NCBI RefSeq assembly: GCF_017355405.1
Contig: NZ_CP061177.1
Span: forward strand, 868,001-932,000
Direction: 5' to 3'
Length of the DNA: 64,000 nt
From: Roseomonas haemaphysalidis
GTDB lineage: Bacteria; Pseudomonadota; Alphaproteobacteria; Acetobacterales; Acetobacteraceae
This document shows, piece after piece, positions 44,695 to 53,566 of the stretch. How positions within the stretch are numbered: position 1 is the first letter of the stretch; the number at the start of each line of letters is the position of its first letter. Under the pieces are notes generated by a model. It had not been told where the DNA came from and searched no databases. It saw only the letters and a program-made list of their open reading frames with translations. The position numbers and the translations under genes were made by a program.

Positions 44695-45237
44695 TCAGCT
44701 TCCGGCCGGCAGGCGCAGCGTGCAGCGTTCGGCATCCGCTTCCACGACCGTGATCCCCGCGTCCAGCAGCGGCCCGTGGCATTCCGGGGCCACCGCCCAG
44801 TTCATGCGCAGCACCAGCCCGTCCAGCACCAGCGTGGCAGGCGTGCCGCGCGGCAGGGCGCGGGCGCCCTGGGCCGCCCGCAGCAGCGCCAGGTCCACCG
44901 CCGGGCGTGCCACCACGGTGGTGGCGGTGGCGGGAACCTCGACAGTCAGCGGGCGGCCGATGCCGGTGGCCAGCAGCGGGCGCACGGTGTCGAGAAAGCG
45001 GCCGGAGTCGAGCGTCGGCGTTTCGTCCGGGCGCCCGAGGCGCAGAAAGGCGCGCAGCAGGGCATCCAGGTCGCTGGTGGCCTGGGCGGCGCGGGACAGC
45101 CGGATGCTGGCGCGGTCGTCCGGCGGCAGGCTGGCCAGGACGCTGTCCATGTTGGCCTGCATCACCATGATCAGGTTGTTCAGCGCGTGCTGCATCGGCC
45201 GGGCCAGCCCCGCCATCGCCTCGCCTGCATCCTTCAC
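44695..45237 (-). CDS. Degenerate histidine-kinase-like protein
   Basis: 180 residues from GTG 45237, overlapping the penicillin-binding protein stop (GTGA). Residues 10-60 look like a phosphoacceptor helix pair (ARPMQHALNNLIMVMQANMD, with the H-x-LNN pattern of histidine kinase H-boxes). The following region could be a reduced ATPase-like fold, but the N, G1 and G2 boxes are absent. It may be a phosphotransfer or structural relic. Coupling to a cell-wall synthase is unusual. Confidence 0.6.
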   Translation of the reverse strand: MKDAGEAMAGLARPMQHALNNLIMVMQANMDSVLASLPPDDRASIRLSRAAQATSDLDALLRAFLRLGRPDETPTLDSGRFLDTVRPLLATGIGRPLTVEVPATATTVVARPAVDLALLRAAQGARALPRGTPATLVLDGLVLRMNWAVAPECHGPLLDAGITVVEADAERCTLRLPAGS

Positions 45238-47057
45238 CGGATCGTATCCTCCATGACGTCGTGGAACAGCCGCGCCGGCAGGGTGCCGCCGCTGACATCC
45301 TCCATCGGCCGGGCGTCGTCGTTGCCCAGCCAGATGCCCGCCACCAGCCCGCCGGCGATGCCGACAAACCAGGCGTCGCGGAAATCCTGCGTCGTGCCTG
45401 TCTTGCCTGCAACCATGCGGCCCGGCAACGCGGCGGCGCGGCCGGTGCCGCGGGACACCACCGCGGCCAGCATCCGCCGCATCTCGGCCGCGTGCTCGGC
45501 GCTGACGGCGCGGACCGGCGCCGGGTTGGGCACGGCCAGCGACCGCCCGCCGCCATGCGCGACCGCGATGCCATAGGGGGTGACCCGCATGCCGCCATTG
45601 GCAAAGGGCGCGTAGCCGGCGACGAGGTCGATCAGCGTCACCTCGGCGGTGCCCAGCGCCAGCGAGGCGTTGTTCGGAAACCGGCCCTGCACGCCGAGTC
45701 GCTCCGCCACCGCCGCCACCGCCCTGGCGCCGCCGGCGGCCAGCAGCACGCGCACGGCGGCGGTGTTGATGCTGTGCGCCAGCGCTTCCTCCAGGGAAAC
45801 CTCGCCCCGCGCGCGCCAGCGGCCGTTGCCGGGGGACCAGCCGCCCAGCGTCAACGGCTGGTCGGACACCGTGCTGGACGGGTCCATCCCCTGCTCCAGC
45901 GCCGCCAGCCACACAAAAGGCTTGAAGGCGGAGCCGGGCTGGCGGCGGGCCAGCGTCGCGCGGTTGAAGGGGCTGGCGCGGTAGTCACGGCCGCCCACCA
46001 TGGCGCGCACCGCGCCGTCGCTGGCCTGCAGCACCACCACGGCGCCCTGCGTCACCCCCGCCGCCGCCCCGGGGCCGGCCAGCAGCGCGCCGAGCCGTGC
46101 CTCCACCACCGCCTGCAGCCTGAGGTCCAGCGTGGTGCGCAGCGCCAGGTCGCCGCTGCCGGGAAAGCTGTCCGCCAGGTCGTCCTGCACCCAGTCGGAA
46201 AACCAGCCGGCATCGCCCGACGGGCGCGGCGGCAGCACCATCTTGGCGGCTTCCTCCGTGGCGCGTGCGGCGGTGATCAGCCCGGCATCGACCATGGCGC
46301 CCAGCACCTCCGTGCCACGGCGGATGGCGGCTTCCGGCGAACTGCGCGGATTGTAGCGCGATGGCGCCTTGGGCAGCCCCGCCAGAATGGCCGCCTGCCA
46401 CAAGGCCAGCCGCCGCGCGGGCACCCCGAAATACAGCCGTGCCGCCGCGTCCACCCCATAGGCACCGGCGCCCAGGTACACGCGGTTCAGGTAGATCTCG
46501 ATCAGCTGGTCCTTGCTGAAGCGGCTTTCCAGCCACAGCGCCAGCATCGCCTCCTGCACCTTGCGGCGCATGTGGCGCTCGGGCGTCAGGAACAGGTTCT
46601 TGGCCAGCTGCTGCGTCAGGGTGGAGCCGCCCTGCACCACGCGGCCGGCCCGCCAGTTGGCCACGGCGGCGCGCAGCAGCCCCAGCGGGTCCAGGCCGAA
46701 ATGGCTGCGAAAGCGCCGGTCCTCCACCGCCATCAACGCGCCGGGCACGAAAGCCGGCAGGTCGGCCAGCCGCACCCGCTCGCCATACAGGTCGCCGCTG
46801 GTGGCCAGCAGGCGGCCGTCGGCGGCTTCCAGAGTCACCGCCGGGCGGCGGCTGGCCACCAGCGCCGTTTCCGGCCGCGGCAGGTCCCAGGCGAAGAACA
46901 GCACCCCGGCGGCCAGCGCCAGCCCGCCCCAGACGGTCACCAGCACCAGGACGCGCAGCAGGCGCCCCAGCCCCGAGCGGCGGCGGGCCGGTGGGGCGAC
47001 GGTGGCGTGAGCGGCGGGCGCCTTGCCCCGCGGGGCATGCGCCTGGGGGCGGGGCAT
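45234..47057 (-). CDS. Class A penicillin-binding protein (GT51 + transpeptidase)
   Basis: 607 residues from ATG 47057. A cytoplasmic basic tail is followed by one membrane helix (about 33-57). The glycosyltransferase domain contains VEDRRFRSHFG (catalytic Glu112), GGSTLTQQLAKNLFL and RKVQEAMLALWLE. The transpeptidase has Ser376-x-x-Lys (SAFK), Ser429-Ile-Asn and Lys552-Thr-Gly. It polymerises and crosslinks peptidoglycan on the periplasmic face. Short for PBP1A, closer to minimal PBP1/2 types. The 3' end overlaps the kinase-like gene. Confidence 0.95.
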   Translation of the reverse strand: MPRPQAHAPRGKAPAAHATVAPPARRRSGLGRLLRVLVLVTVWGGLALAAGVLFFAWDLPRPETALVASRRPAVTLEAADGRLLATSGDLYGERVRLADLPAFVPGALMAVEDRRFRSHFGLDPLGLLRAAVANWRAGRVVQGGSTLTQQLAKNLFLTPERHMRRKVQEAMLALWLESRFSKDQLIEIYLNRVYLGAGAYGVDAAARLYFGVPARRLALWQAAILAGLPKAPSRYNPRSSPEAAIRRGTEVLGAMVDAGLITAARATEEAAKMVLPPRPSGDAGWFSDWVQDDLADSFPGSGDLALRTTLDLRLQAVVEARLGALLAGPGAAAGVTQGAVVVLQASDGAVRAMVGGRDYRASPFNRATLARRQPGSAFKPFVWLAALEQGMDPSSTVSDQPLTLGGWSPGNGRWRARGEVSLEEALAHSINTAAVRVLLAAGGARAVAAVAERLGVQGRFPNNASLALGTAEVTLIDLVAGYAPFANGGMRVTPYGIAVAHGGGRSLAVPNPAPVRAVSAEHAAEMRRMLAAVVSRGTGRAAALPGRMVAGKTGTTQDFRDAWFVGIAGGLVAGIWLGNDDARPMEDVSGGTLPARLFHDVMEDTIR

Positions 47058-47196
47058 GGCTTCTTCTAGGCCATCAGCCGGCCCGGCAGAAGGGGAAGAC
47101 GCTGATTTGCAAGGAAACATAAGCGTCGGAATTTTGCGCTTGGCCGCCGCCGCCGCCGCATGGCACCACCGCTCCATGTTGGGCGGGAAAACGACC

Positions 47197-47454
47197 ATGC
47201 GACAGTCGGGAGCCCTGCTGCTGCTTGGCCTGCTGGTCCTGCCGTCGCCGCTGCGGGCGCAGGCGGGCGGGCCACAGGACAGCGCCCGTTGCCAGCAGCA
47301 ATGCGGTGCCGTGCTGCCCCGCCGCATCGACAACACCCGCGAGGTGCAGACCTGCCTGCTCCGTTGCGAGGCCCTGAGCCGCCTGCAGCCCGCCCCGGCC
47401 AGCCGCAACGCGGCGCCGCGCGGCCCGCAGGGGAGAAGAAGGCTAGGGGGATAA
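47197..47454 (+). CDS. Small secreted cysteine-motif protein
   Basis: 85 residues: signal peptide (MRQSGALLLLGLLVLPSPLRAQA), then CQQQC and CLLRC motifs, that is a twin CxxxC arrangement separated by 17 residues, and a basic tail. This suggests a helical hairpin stapled by two disulfides in the periplasm. ATG 47197 is favoured over 47176 because the signal peptide then starts correctly. No family recognised. Confidence 0.55.
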   Translation: MRQSGALLLLGLLVLPSPLRAQAGGPQDSARCQQQCGAVLPRRIDNTREVQTCLLRCEALSRLQPAPASRNAAPRGPQGRRRLGG

Positions 47455-47637
47455 ATCCTGCCATGCTTCTGTCGGCTTCCAGGTGAAAGCTTTGGCGGCG
47501 CCGTGCCTTGCCCGGTCCGCGGGCGGGCGGAATGCCTTCGCCACTTTCCCCCTTTCCCGAACAGGCAGAGAAGCATCGGTCCGGGGAAGGCGTTGTGCCC
47601 CGGCCCGCCGCCGAACGCGTCCGAAAGAACCTTGCCG

Positions 47638-49422
47638 ATGCCCCGCCCCACCCTGTCCAGCCTCGGCGCCCTGCGGCTGCTGCTGCCTTATCTGCGGCCT
47701 TATCGCGGGCGGGTGCTGCTGGCCGGCGTGGCGCTGCTGGCGGCGGCGGGGCTGACGCTGGGGCTGGGCCAGGGGCTGCGGCACCTGATCGATTCGGGCT
47801 TCGGCGAGGCCGGGGGCCAGTCGGCGGCGCTGGACCGCGCGGCGCTGGCCATGGGCGGCGTGGTCGCCGCACTGGCGGTGGCGACGGCCGCGCGATACCT
47901 CGCCGTCGCCTGGCTGGGGGAGCGCGTGGCGGCCGACCTCCGGCGCGACGTCTACGGCCACGTGCTGACCCTGTCCCCCGCCTATTTCGAGACGGCGCGC
48001 ACCGGCGACATCCTGTCCCGCCTGACCGCCGACATCGCCGTGCTGCAGGCGCTGATCGGCGGCGCGGTGTCGCAGGGGCTGCGCTCGGCGCTGACGGTGG
48101 CGGGTGCCTTCGCCATGCTGCTGGCCACCAGCCTGAAGCTGGCCGGCATCGTCGCCGTGGTGGTGCCGCTGGTGGTGGCGCCGCTGATCCTGTTCGGGCG
48201 GCGCGAGCGTGCCCTGTCCCGCGTGGCGCAGGAACGGGTGGCCGACCTCGCCGCCACGGCGGAGGAAACCATCAACGGCCTGCGCACCGTGCAGGCCTTC
48301 ACGCATGAGCCGCTGGAGCGTGCCCGCTTTGGCGCGGAGGTGGAGCGCTCGGTCGCCGCAGCACTCCGGCGCATCTCCACGCGCGCCATCCAGATCCTGG
48401 TGGTGATCCTGCTGGGCGTCGGCGCCATCGCCTTCAGCCTGTGGGTCGGCGGGCGGGACGTGGTGGCCGGGCGGATGAGCGGCGGCGAGCTGTCGGCCTT
48501 TGTGTTCTACGCCGTGCTGCTGGCGTCCTCCGGCGCCGCGCTCAGCGAGCTGTGGGGCGAGGTGCAGCGCGCCGCCGGCGCCGCCGTGCGGCTGGCCGAG
48601 GTCCTGCAGGTGGTTCCCACCGTCGCCGCCCCCGCCCGCCCGCTGCCGCTGCCCGAGCCCGCGCGGGGGCGCATCGTCTTCGAGGGCGTGTCCTTCCGCT
48701 ACCCCACCCGCCCGCAGCACGCCGCGCTGCACGGCCTCAACCTGGTGGTGGAGCCGGGCGAGACGGTGGCCCTCGTCGGACCCTCCGGCGCGGGCAAGAC
48801 CACGGTGCTGCAACTGCTGCTGCGCTTCTACGACCCGCAGGCCGGCCGCATCCTGCTGGACGGCGTGGACATCCGGGAACTGGACCCGGCCGCGCTGCGC
48901 GCCCGCCTCGGGCTGGTGCCGCAGGACCCGGTGATCTTTTCCACCGATGCCGCCGCCAACATCGCCTATGGCCGCCCCGGCGCCAGCCCGGACGAGATCC
49001 GCGCCGCCGCCGGGGCGGCCGCCGCGCTGGGCTTCCTCGATGCCCTGCCGCAAGGGCTGGCCACGCCGCTGGGCGCCCGGGGTGTCACGCTGTCCGGCGG
49101 GCAGCGGCAGCGCATCGCCATCGCCCGCGCCATCTTGCGCGACCCCGCCGTGCTGCTGCTGGATGAAGCCACCAGCGCGCTGGACGCGGAATCCGAGCAG
49201 GCGGTGCAGCAGGCGCTGGCCACCCTGTCCCGCGGCCGCACCACCCTGGTGGTGGCGCACCGCCTGGCCACCATCCGCCGCGCCGACCGCATCGTGGTGC
49301 TGGAAGGCGGGCAGGTGGTCGCGAGCGGGCCGCACGAGGCGCTGATCCGCGAGGGCGGGCTCTACGCGCGGCTGGCGGCGTTGCAGTTCACGGGCGAGGA
49401 GGCAGCAAGGCCGGGGGAATGA
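47638..49422 (+). CDS. ABC exporter, fused membrane and ATPase domains
   Basis: 594 residues. Six helices in residues 1-315, with the ETARTGDILSRLTADI coupling region. ATPase domain: Walker A GPSGAGKTT, Q-loop VPQDPVIFS, signature LSGGQRQRIA, Walker B VLLLDEATSALD and switch His in VVAHRL. MsbA/LmrA-like half-transporter (works as a dimer) for lipids or drugs. The stop TGA lies inside repeat R3, so the element supplies the C-terminal Pro-Gly-Glu. ATG 47638 is the start, as upstream codons look non-coding. Confidence 0.92.
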   Translation: MPRPTLSSLGALRLLLPYLRPYRGRVLLAGVALLAAAGLTLGLGQGLRHLIDSGFGEAGGQSAALDRAALAMGGVVAALAVATAARYLAVAWLGERVAADLRRDVYGHVLTLSPAYFETARTGDILSRLTADIAVLQALIGGAVSQGLRSALTVAGAFAMLLATSLKLAGIVAVVVPLVVAPLILFGRRERALSRVAQERVADLAATAEETINGLRTVQAFTHEPLERARFGAEVERSVAAALRRISTRAIQILVVILLGVGAIAFSLWVGGRDVVAGRMSGGELSAFVFYAVLLASSGAALSELWGEVQRAAGAAVRLAEVLQVVPTVAAPARPLPLPEPARGRIVFEGVSFRYPTRPQHAALHGLNLVVEPGETVALVGPSGAGKTTVLQLLLRFYDPQAGRILLDGVDIRELDPAALRARLGLVPQDPVIFSTDAAANIAYGRPGASPDEIRAAAGAAAALGFLDALPQGLATPLGARGVTLSGGQRQRIAIARAILRDPAVLLLDEATSALDAESEQAVQQALATLSRGRTTLVVAHRLATIRRADRIVVLEGGQVVASGPHEALIREGGLYARLAALQFTGEEAARPGE

Positions 49423-49642
49423 ATTCCCCCAAACCCCCATCTTTTTTCTGTCAGTCTGGCCGGGCGCCGCGAGGCCGCGGGGCAGCGTTGAATGAATCAT
49501 CGGGCCGCGCGGGCTGAACCGTCGGTCGCCGGAGGTCGATGACCTCCGGCGCACCCGGTCGGAGTGCCACGCGGAAACGGCCGCTCCCGAAAAACAGGCA
49601 GAAAAAAAGGGGGTTCGGGGGGAATTCGTTCCCCCGGCCTTC
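49408..49642. repeat. Composite inverted intergenic element, copy R3 (long form)
   Basis: The left arm hairpin GGGGGAATGAATTCCCCC (49412-49429) contains the ABC exporter stop, followed by AAACCCCCATCTTTTTT. The centre holds an 11-bp perfect hairpin at 49527-49551 (CGCCGGAGGTC and GACCTCCGGCG around GAT). The right arm (about 49599-49642) is the inverse: AAAAAAAGGGGGTTCGG, then GGGGAATTCGTTCCCC, GGCCTTC. Lies between the converging ABC exporter and moeA genes. Confidence 0.9.
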
Positions 49643-49648
49643 GGCCGT

Positions 49649-50899
49649 TCAGAACACCGCCGCGAAGGGCAGCACCGCCACGCTGTCCCCCGGCTTCACC
49701 TCCACCACATCCTCGCGCAGTTCCGCGAAGGCGTCCGACCGCGTCAGGGAGGTCAGCAGCCCGGCGCCCTCGCGCGGGTATTTCCGCGCCACGGGCAGCG
49801 GCCCCTCGCCGGACAGCGAGACGCGGACGTATTCGCGGCGCCCGGCCTTCTTGCGGTAGCTGAAGTCGGCCGTCGCGGCGAAGCGCGGCAACGGCGCGGC
49901 GGTGGCGCCGGCCAGACGCAGCGCCAGCGGGCGGGCGAGGTGCAGAAAAGTGACGATGGCGGCCACCGGGTTGCCGGGCAGGCCCAGCACGGGAGTGCCG
50001 GCGACGACGCCCATGGCCGCCGGACGGCCGGGCTTGAGGGCGAGTTTCCAGAACACCAGCCGGCCGCCGGCCTCGATGGCGGTGCGGACGTGGTCTTCCT
50101 CGCCGGTGGACACGCCGCCGGAGGTGAGCAGCAGGTCGTGCGTGGCGGCGGCCTCGCGGAGCGCGCCGGCGGTGGCTTCGGCGCGGTCGGGCAGGATGCC
50201 GAGGTCGTGGGCTTCCACCGGCAGGCCGGCCAGCAGCGCCAGCAGGGAAAAGCGGTTGCTGTCGTAGGTCTGCGCCGGGCCGAGCGGCGTGCCGGGCGCG
50301 GCCAGCTCGTTGCCGGTGCTGAACACGCCGACGCGCGGGCGGCGGGTGACGGGCAGGGTGGCGAAGCCCAGCGCCGCCAGCAGCCCGATCTCGGCGGGGC
50401 CCAGGCGGGCGCCGGCTGGCAGCGCGCATTCGCCCTGTGCCACGTCCTCGCCGGCGGGGCGACAGTTGGCGCCGTGCTTCAGCCCGGGGGGCAGGCGCAG
50501 GCGGGGGCCGTCCAGCACCGCGTCCTCCTGCATCATCACCGTGTCGGCGCCGGGGGGCATCGGCGCACCGGTCAGGATGCGCAGCGCGGTGCCGGGGGGG
50601 ATGGGCCCGGCGGCGGCCTGCCCGGCGGCGAGGCGGCCGTGCAGCGCCAGCACGCTCTCGGCGTCCGGCACGAGGTCGGCATGGCGGAAGGCATAGCCGT
50701 CCACCGCGCTGTTGAAGAAGGGCGGCAGCGGCTGGGGGGCGTGCAGGTCTTCGGCGAGCACGCGGCCGCGGGCGGCGGCGAGCGGCACGGTCTCGGTGCC
50801 GGCCAGGGGCGGCACACGCGCCACCACCAGCGCGGCCGCGGCTTCCACCGACAGCAGCGCGCCGCCATGGGCGAAGCAGTCGTCGCTCAGCTGGGCCAT
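49649..50899 (-). CDS. moeA: Molybdopterin molybdenumtransferase MoeA
   Basis: 416 residues. Motifs: NSAVDGYAFRHAD near residue 63, RILTGAPMPPGADTVMMQED, GVFSTGNELAAPG, TYDSNRF, LTSGGVSTGEEDHV and GLPGNPVAAIVTF. Inserts molybdate into adenylylated molybdopterin. It overlaps the mobB stop by 13 bases, so the two are coupled. Placement behind the formate dehydrogenase genes fits the cofactor need of that enzyme. Confidence 0.97.
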   Translation of the reverse strand: MAQLSDDCFAHGGALLSVEAAAALVVARVPPLAGTETVPLAAARGRVLAEDLHAPQPLPPFFNSAVDGYAFRHADLVPDAESVLALHGRLAAGQAAAGPIPPGTALRILTGAPMPPGADTVMMQEDAVLDGPRLRLPPGLKHGANCRPAGEDVAQGECALPAGARLGPAEIGLLAALGFATLPVTRRPRVGVFSTGNELAAPGTPLGPAQTYDSNRFSLLALLAGLPVEAHDLGILPDRAEATAGALREAAATHDLLLTSGGVSTGEEDHVRTAIEAGGRLVFWKLALKPGRPAAMGVVAGTPVLGLPGNPVAAIVTFLHLARPLALRLAGATAAPLPRFAATADFSYRKKAGRREYVRVSLSGEGPLPVARKYPREGAGLLTSLTRSDAFAELREDVVEVKPGDSVAVLPFAAVF

Positions 50900-51387
50900 G
50901 GCGCGGCGTGGGCGAGGATCAGGTCGGCGATCGCCTCCACCTCGCCCAGCGCGGCGAAGGGCAGGGCGCCGGGGGGCGGGGTGTCGGTGGCGGCGGCGCG
51001 GATGGCGGGGTCGTCCGGGTGCAGCCAGGGCTTGTTGTTGGCGGCGCGGTGCACCTCCACCTTGGGGTGGGCATCGCGCTTGAAGCCTTCCACGATCACC
51101 AGGTCCACCGGGTCCAGGCGGGCCAGCAGCTCGGACAGCGCCGGCTCCGGGGCACCGCGCAGCTCGCTCATGAGCGCCCAGCGCTGGGAAGAGGCGACCA
51201 TCACCTGCCGCGCGCCGGCCTGACGGTGGGTGTGGCTGTCCTTGCCGGGGGTGTCGATGTCGAAGGCGTGGTGCGCGTGCTTGACGGTCGAGACCGCGAT
51301 GCCGCGCGCGTTGAGCGTGGGGATCAGCCGGGCCAGGAGCGTGGTCTTGCCGGCGCCACTCCAGCCGGCCAATCCGATGACGCGCAT
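50887..51387 (-). CDS. mobB: Molybdopterin-guanine dinucleotide biosynthesis adaptor MobB
   Basis: 166 residues from ATG 51387 (MRVIGLAGWSGAGKTTLL); a longer frame begins inside repeat R4 and is discarded. The P-loop GWSGAGKTT, the STVKHAHH strand, DTPGKDSHTHRQAGA and IVEGFKRDAHPKVEV are the MobB signatures. A GTP-binding accessory for bis-MGD formation. The R4 element separates it from fdh genes on the same strand. Confidence 0.95.
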   Translation of the reverse strand: MRVIGLAGWSGAGKTTLLARLIPTLNARGIAVSTVKHAHHAFDIDTPGKDSHTHRQAGARQVMVASSQRWALMSELRGAPEPALSELLARLDPVDLVIVEGFKRDAHPKVEVHRAANNKPWLHPDDPAIRAAATDTPPPGALPFAALGEVEAIADLILAHAAPWPS

Positions 51388-51439
51388 GACGGCGGGCTTA
51401 GCGGGGGCGTTGGGGGCGTGCAAGGCGCAGGGGGTGGAG

Positions 51440-51678
51440 GAAGGTCGGGGGAAAGAATTCCCCCGAGCCCCCATCTTCTTTCTGTCGGTTTGGGGAGCGC
51501 CGTGGGGCGGGGTAGCGGCATGAAAATATGCAAGGCCGCGTGGGCTGAGCTCTCAGTCGCCGGAGGTTGATGACTTCTGGCGCATCCGGCCGCCACGAAG
51601 CAGGCCGGTGCCGGGGATACGACCGAAAACATCCCGGAAAAGGATGGGGGTCCGGGGGAATTCATTCCCCCGGCTTGC
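51440..51678. repeat. Composite inverted intergenic element, copy R4 (long form)
   Basis: The left arm (51440-51487) contains CGGGGGAAAGAATTCCCCCG, then AGCCCCCATCTTCTTTCTG. The centre has an imperfect version of the R3 hairpin at 51558-51582 (CGCCGGAGGTT, TGA, TGACTTCTGGCG). The right arm (about 51636-51678), GGATGGGGGTCCGG, GGGAATTCATTCCC, CCGGCTTGCT, abuts the fdh gamma stop. Here the flanking genes run in the same direction (minus). Confidence 0.88.
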
Positions 51679-52953
51679 TTAATCCGCCCCGACCGCGCGC
51701 TGCGACGTGCTGCCCGGCCGCACCGTCTCATGCGCCTTGACCACCTCGTCCTCGACCCAAAGGCTGTGGTGCTCGCGCGCCCAGTTGTAGTCCACCTGGC
51801 CGCTGCCCATGGCGGAGAACGAGCCCTCGATGCCCAGCGTGCCGATGTAGATATGCGCCAGCATGGTGGCCATCATCAGCATGGACAGCACGCCATGCAC
51901 CATGTGCCCCCACTGCTGCCCAGTCACGTCCGTGACCGTGAAGGGAAAGACCAGCAGATAGCCGGAGGCGGCCACCAGCGCGCCGCCGCCCACCGTCACC
52001 CAGAAGATCGCCTTCTGCCCGGCGTTGAAGCGGTGCGCGGCCGGGTGGCCGTGGCCCACCATGCCGCCGAACTGCTTGATCCAGACCCAGTCCTGCTTGT
52101 TGGGGATGTTGCCCTTCACCCACAGCAGGAACATCAGCACGACGCCCAGCGTGAAGGGAAAGGCCAGGAAGTTGTGCGCCAGCTTGCCGTAGTGCGACAG
52201 GGCGGTGAAGGCCTCGGGCCCGATCAGCGGGCGGATCAGGTAGCGCCCGAAGGTCAGGTTCAGGCCGGAGAACATCAGCACCAGAAAGGTGCTGGCGGTC
52301 ATCCAGTGCACCGTGCGCTCCAGGAAGTTGAAGCGCAGCATCATGCGGCCCGAAAAGCCGCTGGCCACGCGGATGCGGCCGCGCAGCAGAAAGAACAGCG
52401 CCAGCAGCGCGATCATCCCCCCCACCGCGATGCCGCCGGTCCAGTTCAGGGTGCGGTTGTGGAACACCCGCCAGTCCCGCCCCGCCGGCTGCACCAGGTT
52501 GCTGGCCGTCTGGTTGGGGATGGAGATGCGGCCCTGGATGCGCTGGCCCTTGAGGGCGGCTTCCAGTTCCCGCTCCTCGGCGCTGGGCTGCCCCTGGTCG
52601 CCCAGCGGCGGCGGGGCCGGGATCGGCGCCACGGGCGTGGGGGCCACGCTGGGCTGCGGCGCGGCGGGCGTGCCGGTGGGCTGCTGCGGGGCGGTGGAAT
52701 TGGGCGCCTGGCGCTGCTGGTTCTCGCCCGCGCTCTGGGTTTCCGGTACCGGGGCCTGCAGCTCCGGCGCGCCCTTGTCGGGGCCGGCGCCGTTGTCCTG
52801 GCCCTGCCGCTGGGTGGTGGGCGAGTTCTGCGGCACGGCCTGCTGCGTTTCGCCGGATTGCGGCGCGGGCGCCTGGGCCAGCGCCGGGCCGGCGGGCAGC
52901 CCCGCCGCCATCAGCGGCAGGGCGACCGAAAGGGAAAGAAGCGCGCGGCGCAT
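51679..52953 (-). CDS. Formate dehydrogenase gamma subunit (cytochrome b)
   Basis: 424 residues. A signal peptide (residues 1-24) is followed by about 110 residues of Gln/Pro-rich linker, then a membrane domain with at least four helices. The FLERTVHWMTAST helix and later HYGKLAHNFLAF, VGHGHPAAHRFNAGQKAIFW and MATMLAHIYIGT supply haem-ligand-type His residues. Passes formate electrons to quinone. The ATG overlaps the beta-subunit stop (TGATG). The long linker is unusual versus FdnI-type subunits. Confidence 0.92.
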   Translation of the reverse strand: MRRALLSLSVALPLMAAGLPAGPALAQAPAPQSGETQQAVPQNSPTTQRQGQDNGAGPDKGAPELQAPVPETQSAGENQQRQAPNSTAPQQPTGTPAAPQPSVAPTPVAPIPAPPPLGDQGQPSAEERELEAALKGQRIQGRISIPNQTASNLVQPAGRDWRVFHNRTLNWTGGIAVGGMIALLALFFLLRGRIRVASGFSGRMMLRFNFLERTVHWMTASTFLVLMFSGLNLTFGRYLIRPLIGPEAFTALSHYGKLAHNFLAFPFTLGVVLMFLLWVKGNIPNKQDWVWIKQFGGMVGHGHPAAHRFNAGQKAIFWVTVGGGALVAASGYLLVFPFTVTDVTGQQWGHMVHGVLSMLMMATMLAHIYIGTLGIEGSFSAMGSGQVDYNWAREHHSLWVEDEVVKAHETVRPGSTSQRAVGAD

Positions 52954-53549
52954 CAGGCGCCCACCGTCTCGCGGTAGGCGGTGCGCCAGCCCCAGGCGCC
53001 GGCGCCATAGCCGCGCGTCTGCACCCGTTCCTTGTAGATGGAGGCGATGATGTCGCCGTCGCCCGCCAGCAGCGCCTTGGTGGAGCACATCTCGGCGCAC
53101 AGCGGCAGCTTGCCCTCGGCGATGCGGTTGGCGCCGTACTGCGCCTGCTCGGCGGCCGAGTTGTCGGCCTGCGGGCCACCGGCGCAGTAGGTGCACTTGT
53201 CCATCTTGCCGCGGCCGCCGAAGTTGCCGACCTTGGGGTACTGCGGCGCGCCGAAGGGGCAGGCGTAGAAGCAGTAGCCGCAGCCGATGCACAGGTCCTT
53301 GTCGTGCAGCACGATGTGGTCGGCCGTGGTGTAGAAGCAGTCCACCGGGCAGACCGCCTGGCAGGGCGCGTCCGTGCAATGCATGCAGGCCATGGAGATG
53401 CTGCGCTCGCCGGGCTTGCCGTCGTTGATGGTCACCACCCGGCGGCGGTTGATGCCCCAGGGCACCTCGTTCTCGTTCTTGCAGGCTGTGACGCAGGCGT
53501 TGCACTCGATGCAGCGGTCGCTGTCGCAGAGGAATTTCATGCGGGCCAT
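52953..53549 (-). CDS. Formate dehydrogenase iron-sulfur (beta) subunit
   Basis: 198 residues with four ferredoxin-type [4Fe-4S] cysteine clusters: CIECNACVTACKNEN, CMHCTDAPCQAVCPVDC, CIGCGYCFYACPFG and CTYC with a later CAEMC. It lacks the C-terminal membrane helix of E. coli FdnH. Transfers electrons from the alpha to the gamma subunit. Gene order alpha-beta-gamma. Confidence 0.95.
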   Translation of the reverse strand: MARMKFLCDSDRCIECNACVTACKNENEVPWGINRRRVVTINDGKPGERSISMACMHCTDAPCQAVCPVDCFYTTADHIVLHDKDLCIGCGYCFYACPFGAPQYPKVGNFGGRGKMDKCTYCAGGPQADNSAAEQAQYGANRIAEGKLPLCAEMCSTKALLAGDGDIIASIYKERVQTRGYGAGAWGWRTAYRETVGA

Positions 53550-53566
53550 GATGGAGGTCCTTCCCG

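Noticed and set aside
51387..51474. Longer mobB start at 51474
   Set aside because: The added residues are encoded by the R4 arm; the P-loop N-terminus starts naturally at 51387.
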